A stretch of 49,982 nucleotides of DNA from an uncultured Actinomycetes bacterium (GTDB lineage Bacteria > Actinomycetota > Acidimicrobiia > Acidimicrobiales > Microtrichaceae). The stretch spans positions 1 to 49,982 of the forward strand of contig CAIYGQ010000076.1 in assembly GCA_903925745.1 (NCBI GenBank), read 5' to 3'. The position numbers were made by a program, and so were the translations under genes. Positions within the stretch are counted from its first letter, which is position 1, and each line of letters opens with the position of its first letter. This document shows positions 23,614 through 31,200 of the stretch, piece after piece. The notes below the pieces were generated by a model. That model worked only from the letters and a program-made list of their open reading frames with translations, did not search any database and was not told the origin of the DNA.

Positions 23614-25434
23614 GTGGCTGCGTTGGATGCCGCGGTGGACATCGCGGGAGAGGATCTTGATGACGTCGAGTTCGTCGCAAGCGGCGGCTCGGGAACGGTC
23701 TACCGGGCGGTGCAGCGCTCACTCGGACGGATCGTTGCGGTCAAGGTGCTGCACGGAGTCGATCTCCGGGATGGCCGAACCGGACGGGAGGCGCGGGTCC
23801 AGGCCCAGATGTCGTGGCACGCGAACGTGGTCACGCTCTACGGGATCACAGAGCTCGTGGGTGCGACGACCGGATTGGTCATGGAGTACGTCCCCGGTGG
23901 TTCGCTGGCCGGTCGTCTCGTCAACGCCGGCCCGCTGGACATCACGTCGTGGAAGCAGCTCGCCATCGAGCTCGCATCGGCGCTCGCAGCCGCCCACGAC
24001 GCAGGGATCATCCATCGCGATGTGAAACCGTCGAACGTGTTGTTCGCTGCGGACGGCACCAGTCGACTGGCTGACTTCGGCATCTCAGGCACCGGCACAC
24101 GAACACTCGAGGAACTCGAGGCCTCGGTGGCATATGCGGCACCTGAGCTCCTCGAGGGCGACCGGCCATCGGCCACCAACGACGTCTTCGGCCTGGCGCT
24201 CACGCTGCTCGTTGCCGCATCCGGTCGGCACCCGTTTGGTGAGGACGCGCCGGTTGCTGCGCTTGCAGCCAGGATCCAGAGCGAGCGGATTCGCTTCTCG
24301 GATCACGCCCCCGACTTCCCGCCACGGCTCGTCGACTTCATGGATCGATGCCTCGACCTCGAGCCCGACGAGCGCCCAACAGCAGCCGAGATTCGCGACT
24401 TCGTGTCGGCCCATCAAGGGTCGTCGGACGTGAGCCGAACCAGTCGCGTCGAAGCTGGGTCGGTCCTCTCCCTGCGAAATGTCTCGGTGTTCGATGATCG
24501 GTACGGGTTTGAGCAGCGCCTTCTTGATGGCGTCACGTTTCGAATCCCGGCTGGGTCGATCACGGCGCTGGTCGGGGCCAACGAATCAGGAGCGCGCCTG
24601 GCCCTCAAGGTGGCTGCTGGGGAACAGGTCCCAAGTTCGGGCTCTGTCAGATGTGAACAGCGGACTGGCGATTCAGTGGAACAGGACATCCGTGTCGTTC
24701 ACCTCTCCCCATCCCCGCAGTTCTTCCCGGCTCTATCGGTTCGACGAAATCTTGCGTATATGGCGTCGCTGGCCGGCATTCGCCGGGCTGACCTTCAGTC
24801 TCGGGTTTCCGGTGTCGCCGAGCGGGCCTACTTGACCGATCACCTTGACATACGAGCTTCCAAGCTCTCCGAACTGAACCTTCGTCGTCTGCATTTCGCA
24901 ATGGCTCTCGCCGTCGAACCAGACGTTCTACTGATCGATGTAGGTGATCTGGACACCGACGTCACGCTGCGAGAGGAGGTGTTGGTGTCAATTGCGGCCG
25001 CAGCGGGGCGCGGTATCGCGATCGGGCTATTCAGCTCCGACCTCTCCTTCGTAGCGCGCACCGCTGACCGGTTCGTAGCCTTCAAGTCAGGGAGGGTCGT
25101 GGCTGAGGGAAGCAGGGAGGCGATCGCGCAGGCGCACGGCCAGAGGGTCGCCATCGTGCATCTTGATCAACCGACCGATACCTGTGGCTCTGGATGGTTC
25201 TCCAGCGGAGCGCCGAGACTCGAAGGAGGATCCGAGAGCGATCAAGGAACGATCGCCTACGAAATTGGTGCGAACGAGACGATCGATGATCTCTTGCCTG
25301 AGATCCCCGAAGTGATTCGTCGGCGCATCAAGTCGATTGAACTTGGAGCAATCGAGCTACACGAAATCCTTGGGAGGCTGGTGTCTGCCCCTACTTCGCC
25401 GTCGCCGATCCTGGCACTCGGGACGCAGCGATGA
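23614..25434 (+). CDS. Ser/Thr protein kinase fused to a degenerate ABC nucleotide-binding domain
   Basis: A 606-residue fusion. Residues about 15-265 form a Hanks-type kinase with every key element: GGSGTVY glycine loop, VAVK Lys44, HRDVKPSN (Asp136, Asn141), DFG (154-156) and APE (176-178). Residues about 284-505 have the order and length of an ABC ATPase, but the motifs are lost: Walker A reads GANESGARL (no Lys), the Q-loop Gln is absent (LSPSPQFFP), the LSGGQ signature reads LSELN, Walker B ends LLIDVGD without the catalytic Glu, and the switch His is missing (FSSDLSF). No membrane helix is present. About 100 further residues form the tail. The permease gene overlaps its stop by 4 bp. 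Codons, especially in the ABC half, end in A or T more often than in neighbouring genes. Confidence 0.9.
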   Translation: MAALDAAVDIAGEDLDDVEFVASGGSGTVYRAVQRSLGRIVAVKVLHGVDLRDGRTGREARVQAQMSWHANVVTLYGITELVGATTGLVMEYVPGGSLAGRLVNAGPLDITSWKQLAIELASALAAAHDAGIIHRDVKPSNVLFAADGTSRLADFGISGTGTRTLEELEASVAYAAPELLEGDRPSATNDVFGLALTLLVAASGRHPFGEDAPVAALAARIQSERIRFSDHAPDFPPRLVDFMDRCLDLEPDERPTAAEIRDFVSAHQGSSDVSRTSRVEAGSVLSLRNVSVFDDRYGFEQRLLDGVTFRIPAGSITALVGANESGARLALKVAAGEQVPSSGSVRCEQRTGDSVEQDIRVVHLSPSPQFFPALSVRRNLAYMASLAGIRRADLQSRVSGVAERAYLTDHLDIRASKLSELNLRRLHFAMALAVEPDVLLIDVGDLDTDVTLREEVLVSIAAAAGRGIAIGLFSSDLSFVARTADRFVAFKSGRVVAEGSREAIAQAHGQRVAIVHLDQPTDTCGSGWFSSGAPRLEGGSESDQGTIAYEIGANETIDDLLPEIPEVIRRRIKSIELGAIELHEILGRLVSAPTSPSPILALGTQR

Positions 25435-26201
25435 AATCGGTTCTGATCGTGGCTCGCCACGAGGCCGAGCTGCTTAGAAGTCGAGTACCACAGGTGGCGC
25501 TGTACTTCGTGATGCCGTTGGCGATCCTGGCTTTCGTCGAGGGTGGCTTCAGTGTCTATCTGCAGGTCGAGGATCCGTCCGCCGGGTTCAGCGGCGCCGA
25601 CCTCGCGGCTCCGGGACAGGCGACGATGTTCGGATTCATGTGCCTGGCGACGATCGGGTTCCTCTTCCTGGGCGACCACGCCTGGGGAACCTGGAACCGC
25701 GTGCGTTCGCTCGGGATCCGGCCGTGGCAGATCATGGCCGGCAAGTTGAGCGTCGCCTACCTGAACCAGCTCGCGCTGTTCGCCTTCGTGATGGTCGCTG
25801 CGACGGTGCTCTTCGACCTGAGGGTCAGGGGCCCGATCGCAGCGCTCATCGCGGTCGAGTTGCTGCTCGCACTCGTGGCTGTGAGCTACTGCCTGCTCGC
25901 TTGCGCGGTGTGCCGCAACCAGGCCGAGTTCAACGCATTCGCCTACCTGGGCGCACTGGTCATGGCAGGTTTGGGGGGAGCACTCACGCCCTTTGCGACC
26001 CTGCCCGGCTGGGCGCAGACCATTGCGCCGCTCACCCCGACCTACTGGTCGGTGCGAGGATTCGAGACGGTCATCCTTGACGGGGGAGGCCTCGCCGACG
26101 TGGCCGTTGAGCTGGTCGTGCTCGCAGTGTTCGCAGCGGTCTTCGTCACGCTCGGGACGCTGCTGTTCAACGAGGACAAGCGACGGACGACCTGGGCCTG
26201 A
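25431..26201 (+). CDS. ABC-2 type transporter permease
   Basis: A 256-residue membrane protein with six predicted helices, the usual ABC-2 permease layout (first helix about VALYFVMPLAILAFV, last VVLAVFAAVFVTLGTLLF). The cytoplasmic segment HAWGTWNRVRSLGIRPWQIMAGKL matches the coupling-helix region of the family, and LTPFATLPGWAQTIAPLTPTYW matches the conserved loop before helix 5. The ATG at 25431 overlaps the kinase-ABC stop (ATGA), so the fusion protein is the obvious partner. Substrate unknown. It converges on the MBL-Rieske gene 18 bp away. Confidence 0.9.
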   Translation: MKSVLIVARHEAELLRSRVPQVALYFVMPLAILAFVEGGFSVYLQVEDPSAGFSGADLAAPGQATMFGFMCLATIGFLFLGDHAWGTWNRVRSLGIRPWQIMAGKLSVAYLNQLALFAFVMVAATVLFDLRVRGPIAALIAVELLLALVAVSYCLLACAVCRNQAEFNAFAYLGALVMAGLGGALTPFATLPGWAQTIAPLTPTYWSVRGFETVILDGGGLADVAVELVVLAVFAAVFVTLGTLLFNEDKRRTTWA

Positions 26202-26219
26202 CCCGGGTCGTGCCCCAGC

Positions 26220-27797
26220 TCAACCCGGAGGACCGTCCGCGTGGATGCGGGTCGCGTCGATACGTAGCTCATCGCCGCTGTTGCGGCGGTCGCTGGTCAG
26301 GCACCGGCCGGTCTCCAGGTCGAACTGCCAGTGGTGCAACGAGCAGGTCAACGTGGATCCGTCGAGCTCGCCGCACACCACTAGGTCAGCCTTGCGGTGT
26401 GGGCAGTATCGCTGGATCCGCCAACCGTCCCGCTCGAACCACTCGTCGGGAGCCCCGCCGGCCTCGGCGTAGGTCTGCTCGATGAAGGCCATCCGCTCCG
26501 GCGACAGGCTCTTGAAGAACGTCATCACGTACTCGTTGAATCCGCCTTCACGGTGAGCGGTGAAGCGGGCGGAGAGGAAGAGGGCGTTCACCCAGTCCTC
26601 CAGGTGTCGTTGCACGCACGCCTCGACGAGTCGACGGTCGACCTCGATCCGGTAGACGGCGGGCTCCCCGGTCCACTCCCGGACCTTGCCGTCGACGAAG
26701 TCGATCGCAACCGAGCCATCGCCGGGCTCGCTGCCGCCGACATCCAGCACGACGACCCCGTCGACACCCTTCCGGGTCGCTGGTGCGTCGGCCAGCAACG
26801 GTTCGAACCACTCGGCCAGCGCCTCGACCAGGTCCACTGGCCCGTCGGACCACCCGTCACGTTCGGCCCGCAGCCAGTCGCCCCAGTCCGACGCGTACTG
26901 CTGCAGATACGCCAGCTTGTGCTCGAACGGGTCGCGGTCGGACCCGTCGGTCGGGTGGGTCACGGTGCACGAGCCGGGCGTCAGTTCGACGACTGAACCC
27001 GGGACGATCAGGTGGCCCGTCTCGATCCCGTGGCGCTCCAGCTCATCCAGGAACACCAACTGGTCGGGGAAGATGTTCGCAGGGCTGCCGTCGATGTCGT
27101 TCAGCGCGAACAGGTCCGGGTCCAGGAACGCCGGCGGACCAGCACACGGGAACACCGCATCGGCATCGACCCACTCGACGTACTGACGCGCTCGATCCAT
27201 CTGGTTCGAGCGCTTCTCCCGTGCCAGCCGGTCCATCTCCTGTGCGGGGAACGAGTACGCCACCGGGTACCAGATCGCCCCCGAGAACTGGACGAACTGC
27301 CCGTCGTAGGGTCCGAGACGTCGCAGCTCCTCGGCGCTTCCAGGTCGAGCGTCGTTCTGGTTGAGGATCCTCGTCTCTCCGTCGCCGACGACGATGGCGC
27401 TGTCGCCGAGCGGCCCGTCCGCCGGCTCGTTCTGCGCCAGGATCGCGACCTGCAGTCCGTCGAGGTCGACGACCTCGCCGTTCGGGCAGCGGACGAACTC
27501 CTCGAAGCCGAGCGCCCGCAGTTCCTGTTCCAGGTAGGGGACCTTGAACTCCGGCAGCAGCACCCGCGCCGATGGCTCGACGTGAGCGGCCAACCAGTCC
27601 GGATCGAAGTGGTCCTGGTGCAGATGTGAGATGTAGAGGAAGTCGGGACTGCCGAACGGGGTCACGTCGAGGCGGTCGTTCCGAGGGAACGGGAACCACG
27701 AACCGAAGTAGGCGGGGGTGAACCACGGATCGCAGAGGATCGAGCCGTGCTGCGTCTCGACGTACATGCCGACGTGGCCGAGGAACGTGATCCGCAT
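26220..27797 (-). CDS. metallo-beta-lactamase fold protein fused to a C-terminal Rieske domain
   Basis: A 525-residue two-domain protein. The N-terminal half is an MBL-fold hydrolase (MRITFLGHVGMYVET start, metal motif HLHQDH at 58-63), similar to UlaG/NAPE-PLD-like members. Around residue 458 a Rieske domain begins, with [2Fe-2S] ligands Cys465-Pro-His467 and Cys485-x2-His488 (CSLHHW). CMP-N-acetylneuraminate hydroxylase also joins Rieske and MBL-like parts, but in the opposite order. Activity is unknown; the combination suggests an oxygenase or redox-linked hydrolase. ATG 27797 is leaderless with TAGGCT 7 nt upstream, divergent from a monooxygenase gene. Confidence 0.87.
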   Translation of the reverse strand: MRITFLGHVGMYVETQHGSILCDPWFTPAYFGSWFPFPRNDRLDVTPFGSPDFLYISHLHQDHFDPDWLAAHVEPSARVLLPEFKVPYLEQELRALGFEEFVRCPNGEVVDLDGLQVAILAQNEPADGPLGDSAIVVGDGETRILNQNDARPGSAEELRRLGPYDGQFVQFSGAIWYPVAYSFPAQEMDRLAREKRSNQMDRARQYVEWVDADAVFPCAGPPAFLDPDLFALNDIDGSPANIFPDQLVFLDELERHGIETGHLIVPGSVVELTPGSCTVTHPTDGSDRDPFEHKLAYLQQYASDWGDWLRAERDGWSDGPVDLVEALAEWFEPLLADAPATRKGVDGVVVLDVGGSEPGDGSVAIDFVDGKVREWTGEPAVYRIEVDRRLVEACVQRHLEDWVNALFLSARFTAHREGGFNEYVMTFFKSLSPERMAFIEQTYAEAGGAPDEWFERDGWRIQRYCPHRKADLVVCGELDGSTLTCSLHHWQFDLETGRCLTSDRRNSGDELRIDATRIHADGPPG

Positions 27798-27804
27798 CGC
27801 CCCG

Positions 27805-27810
27805 AGCCTA
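27805..27810 (-). promoter_or_regulatory. -10 element for leaderless MBL-Rieske gene
   Basis: Minus-strand TAGGCT ends 7 nt before the ATG at 27797. Confidence 0.55.
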
Positions 27811-27875
27811 CGGGAGCCGGTCGGGGAGTCCCGGATCCACCGGGTGCGGATCGCGTGTGGCCACCGTCACCCCGA

Positions 27876-27892
27876 TGGACGCGTGGCGTCCA
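27876..27892. promoter_or_regulatory. Perfect palindrome between divergent MBL-Rieske and BVMO genes (probable operator)
   Basis: TGGACGC-GTG-GCGTCCA: 7-bp arms around a 3-bp centre, placed between the two divergent leaderless promoters. A second, weaker repeat CCGGT-CCGA-ACCGG follows at 27903-27916. A dimeric repressor or activator could bind here and control both genes. Confidence 0.5.
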
Positions 27893-27949
27893 CTGGTCCC
27901 GTCCGGTCCGAACCGGTGGCCGCCCACCCACGCCCCGCCGTCCCGGGGG

Positions 27950-27955
27950 TAGCGT
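27950..27955 (+). promoter_or_regulatory. -10 element for leaderless BVMO gene
   Basis: TAGCGT ends 6 nt before the GTG at 27962. Confidence 0.6.
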
Positions 27956-27961
27956 TTCGCC

Positions 27962-29773
27962 GTGACCGCCGACGGGACGCCGCTCACCCAGGAGGAGCGC
28001 GACGCGATCCACGCCCGGTACCGGGCCGAGCGGGACAAGCGCCTGCGGCCCGACGGAAACGACCAGTACCTCCAGCCGACGGGTCGCTTCGCCGGTCTGC
28101 TCGACGACCCATGGTGTGAACCGGCGCAACGACCGGCGGTCGAGGAGGAACTCGACGTCGTCATCATCGGCGCCGGATTCGGGGGACTCGCCACCGGCGC
28201 CCGGCTGGTGCAGGCCGGGGTGACCGACCTGCGACTCGTCGACTCGGCCGGCGGAGTCGGCGGAACCTGGTACTGGAACCGATACCCGGGTGCCATGTGC
28301 GACACGGCCGCCATGGTCTACCTGCCCCTGCTCGAGGAGACCGGCTACCTGCCGTCCATGAAGTACACCTCGGCACCCGAGATCCACGCTCACGCCGAGC
28401 GGATCGCCGAGACGTTCGGGCTGTCGGACCGGGCCCTGTTCTCGACCCGGGTCACCGATCTCCGATGGGACGAGTCGGCCCACCGCTGGATCGTCACCAC
28501 CGACCACGGCGATGAGCTACGCGCCCGCTTCGTGGCCATGGGCACGGGTCCGCTCAACCGACCGAAGTTGCCCGGGATCCCCGGCATCGACGAGTTCGCC
28601 GGACACACCTTCCACACCAGCAGGTGGGACTACGACTACACGGGTGGTGGTCCCGATGGCGCACCCATGGACGCCCTGTCGGAGCGTCGGGTCGGGATCA
28701 TCGGCACCGGCGCCACGGCGGTGCAGTGCATCCCGGTCCTGGCCAGGGATGCAGGCGAGCTGTTCGTGTTCCAGCGCACCCCCAGCTCGATCGACGTGCG
28801 CGCCAACCGCCCGCTCGACGCCGACGAGTTCGACCTGGGCCCGGGGTGGCAGCGTGACTGGCTCGTCAACTTCGCGACGCTGCAGACCGGCCAGTTCGCA
28901 GAGGTGGATCTGGTCCAGGACGGCTGGACCGACATCGCACAGCGGATCCGGGACCGGGTCGTCGCCGAGGTGGCCGCCGGAAACGACTTCACCCCCGAAC
29001 TCATCGCCAGTGCCTTCGCCGACAGTGACGACGAGAAGATGGAGCAGATCCGATCCAGGGTCGACTCGATCGTGTCGGACCCGCAGACGGCCGAGGCGCT
29101 CAAGCCCTGGTACCGGCAGCTCTGCAAGCGCCCGTGCTTCCACGACGAGTACCTGGACGCCTACAACCGGCCGAACGTCCACCTGGTCGACACCGACGGG
29201 CAGGGGGTGGAACGGATCGACACCACGGGCGTGTGGGTCGCCGGCGACCACTACGAGCTGGACTGCCTGATCTTCGCCTCCGGATTCGAGGTCGGGACCG
29301 AGTACTCGCGGCGGGCGGGGTACGAGACCGTCGGCCGCAACGGCGTCACGCTCACCGAACGATGGTCGGGTGGCATGCAGAGCCTGCACGGGATCCACGT
29401 CCACGGGTTCCCGAACCTGTTCGTCGTCGGCATGGCCCAGGGCGCCAACCTGATCTCCAACGTCACCCACAACCTGGTCGAATCCGCCACCACCATCGCC
29501 CTCGTCGTCCGTCACGCGCTGGAGGTCGGCGCCGAGGAGGTCGAGGTCACGCCTGACGCCGAGCGAGAGTGGGTCCGGGGAATCGAACAGAACCCGACCG
29601 CCTTCACCGGCAACGCCGAGTGCACCCCCGGCTACTACAACAACGAGGGGCGTCCGCTCGGACGCGAGATGTTGCTGAACGTCGCCGGCTACCCGGGCGG
29701 GCCCGTTGCGTTCTTTTCCTACATCGACACCTGGCGCAGGTCCGGCGAGTACGCCGGCCTGGAGTTCCGCTGA
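27962..29773 (+). CDS. flavin-containing Baeyer-Villiger-type monooxygenase
   Basis: A 603-residue FAD/NADPH monooxygenase. FAD-binding IIGAGFGGLATG is near residue 70, the Baeyer-Villiger fingerprint FAGHTFHTSRWD (FxGxxxHxxxW) lies mid-protein, and the NADPH Rossmann motif IIGTGATAVQ follows. It is longer than cyclohexanone monooxygenase because of about 60 extra N-terminal residues, as in cyclododecanone- and steroid/phenylacetone-type relatives. It would insert oxygen into a ketone to make an ester or lactone. No hydrolase for the ester is adjacent on this strand, but the divergent MBL-Rieske protein may act on the product. Confidence 0.92.
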   Translation: MTADGTPLTQEERDAIHARYRAERDKRLRPDGNDQYLQPTGRFAGLLDDPWCEPAQRPAVEEELDVVIIGAGFGGLATGARLVQAGVTDLRLVDSAGGVGGTWYWNRYPGAMCDTAAMVYLPLLEETGYLPSMKYTSAPEIHAHAERIAETFGLSDRALFSTRVTDLRWDESAHRWIVTTDHGDELRARFVAMGTGPLNRPKLPGIPGIDEFAGHTFHTSRWDYDYTGGGPDGAPMDALSERRVGIIGTGATAVQCIPVLARDAGELFVFQRTPSSIDVRANRPLDADEFDLGPGWQRDWLVNFATLQTGQFAEVDLVQDGWTDIAQRIRDRVVAEVAAGNDFTPELIASAFADSDDEKMEQIRSRVDSIVSDPQTAEALKPWYRQLCKRPCFHDEYLDAYNRPNVHLVDTDGQGVERIDTTGVWVAGDHYELDCLIFASGFEVGTEYSRRAGYETVGRNGVTLTERWSGGMQSLHGIHVHGFPNLFVVGMAQGANLISNVTHNLVESATTIALVVRHALEVGAEEVEVTPDAEREWVRGIEQNPTAFTGNAECTPGYYNNEGRPLGREMLLNVAGYPGGPVAFFSYIDTWRRSGEYAGLEFR

Positions 29774-29804
29774 GGGTCGACGTCCGCGGCGTGACCGGTG
29801 GCGT

Positions 29805-30893
29805 TCACGTTCCGATGCGGAGCGTGCTGCTGATTGATCGGACCATGGCCACGCCCACGACCACCGAACCGGCCAATGCGAGGGTCAGGAACAGCGGAGG
29901 GATCGGATCCAACACGTCCAGTCCCGTCTCACTGGCCACGGCGAACGTGGCGGCACCGTAGGTGGCGAGCGGGAAGACCATCGACCACTGGGCCGGGGTG
30001 AAGACGAACGGCAGGCGGTGGACCCCGTGCCGCCATACCTGGACCGCCACCATGAGCGGCAGCCAGAACGTGGCGGTGACCCACCCGACGATGACCAGAC
30101 CCTCGACGAACGGAGTGAGTCGTTCGATGAGGGGGTACTCGGCGCCGAGCGACAGGATCCGGCTGCCGGCGATCGCCGTGGTGGCCATGGCCCCGGCGGC
30201 CGTCCACGACGGCGGGTCGTCCTCGTCGGGGGTGGAGTCGGCGAACACCCACCGCAGGAACAACAGCGTCATGACGATCAGGTAGAGAACGATCCCCAGG
30301 CCGAACCCGCCCACGGCGAGCAGCTCGAGCAGCTGGTTGGAACCGGTCTGCGTGAGCAGGATCGCCGTGGTCGACACCACCGTCTGGGTCGAGACGGTCA
30401 TCAGGAACCAGGTCCCGTTGATGCCCAGGGCCAGCGGCGGCTTCGGCGCCTCGATGATCGTGCTCAGCACCGAGGCGTAGAGGAGCGGTGGCCACAGCGC
30501 CACGGCGATGGCCCAACAGATCCAGCCGAGGGACGTCCAGCCGAACACCACCACGACGGCACCGCCGATGATGCTGAAGGCCGCAACGACGCTGAGGATC
30601 GTGAACGCCGTGGCGTGGTGGGTGAGGTCTGCGACGACCTCGCCCGGGTGGCGGGCCAACCGGGCGGTCAACAGCACGGACGAGAGCAACAGGGTGACCA
30701 GGCCGAGGACCAGGATTGCAGCGGCGAGGCCGTGGAGCCCCAGTTGCTCGGAGCCGATCGAGATCGCACCGAAGGTCATCGTCGCCGTGAAGTACGTCGG
30801 CAGGAATCCGCTGACCAGGGAGTCGACCCCGTGAACCGGGGGTCTGCCGGTTCCCCCCGGGTTCCGGCGGCGTCCATCGCCCTGCGTGGTCAC
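29805..30893 (-). CDS. TDT/SLAC1 family transporter
   Basis: A 362-residue integral membrane protein with about ten hydrophobic helices. The start of the core, FLPTYFTATMTFGAISIGSEQ, corresponds to the PxxFxxxMGTG motif of the tellurite-resistance/dicarboxylate (TDT) family, and NGTWFLMTVSTQTV to the usual GtWlip.vg.q segment. Members move malate, sulfite or inorganic anions. The C-terminus is short. I use GTG 30893; no ribosome binding site precedes it, but a leaderless nine-codon mini-ORF ends 16 nt upstream and could deliver ribosomes by reinitiation. Confidence 0.8.
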   Translation of the reverse strand: MTTQGDGRRRNPGGTGRPPVHGVDSLVSGFLPTYFTATMTFGAISIGSEQLGLHGLAAAILVLGLVTLLLSSVLLTARLARHPGEVVADLTHHATAFTILSVVAAFSIIGGAVVVVFGWTSLGWICWAIAVALWPPLLYASVLSTIIEAPKPPLALGINGTWFLMTVSTQTVVSTTAILLTQTGSNQLLELLAVGGFGLGIVLYLIVMTLLFLRWVFADSTPDEDDPPSWTAAGAMATTAIAGSRILSLGAEYPLIERLTPFVEGLVIVGWVTATFWLPLMVAVQVWRHGVHRLPFVFTPAQWSMVFPLATYGAATFAVASETGLDVLDPIPPLFLTLALAGSVVVGVAMVRSISSTLRIGT

Positions 30894-30909
30894 GCTGTGG
30901 TCGGCTGGA

Positions 30910-30939
30910 TCACGGGACCAGGGGATCAACCGATCGCAC
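30910..30939 (-). CDS. putative leaderless leader peptide of the TDT transporter gene (9 aa)
   Basis: GTG at 30939 lies 6 nt after a minus-strand TAGCGT -10 (complement of 30946-30951) and opens MRSVDPLVP followed by TGA. The transporter GTG comes 16 nt later. The evidence is positional only; the peptide has no run of a single amino acid that would suggest classical attenuation. Confidence 0.4.
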   Translation of the reverse strand: MRSVDPLVP

Positions 30940-30945
30940 GCCGAC

Positions 30946-30951
30946 ACGCTA
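30946..30951 (-). promoter_or_regulatory. -10 element for the TDT transporter transcript
   Basis: Minus-strand TAGCGT, 6 nt before the leader GTG at 30939 and 52 nt before the transporter GTG. Confidence 0.5.
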
Positions 30952-31093
30952 CTCGGCAGGTCGGTCGGGGCCTCATGCCGGTGCGGGCCGAGTCCCTCGA
31001 CCACCGACCCTCGCGCCGACCACCGGACGGGCCGCCACGGCGGGTGACCGGCCCCGTCGCAGCGTGGCGCTCGGAGTGCCCGCGACGCCGATC

Positions 31094-31153
31094 GCGCGCG
31101 GATTCCTCGGGAAATTCGGCGTTTCGACGAGCATCGCCCGCGAATCCGCGCGC
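31094..31153. repeat. Long inverted repeat upstream of the 750-aa gene
   Basis: GCGCGCGGATTC (31094-31105) and GAATCCGCGCGC (31142-31153) are perfect 12-bp arms separated by 36 bp. As RNA this would form a stable stem with a large loop; as DNA it could bind a protein. It ends 47 bp before the start codon. Confidence 0.6.
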
Positions 31154-31200
31154 ACACTCGGAGTCGATCGCAACGGAGCCATCGACGAGGGGGCAGCAGC

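Larger units (their letters stand above)
30894..31200. other. 307-bp divergent intergenic region
   Basis: The longest gene-free stretch in the window. It holds the transporter's -10 and leader peptide at its left end, a 12-bp inverted repeat at 31094-31153, and an AGGGGG ribosome binding site near 31189 for the gene at 31201. A 68-codon open frame (31064-31270) overlaps the next gene and has no convincing start signal. Confidence 0.6.
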
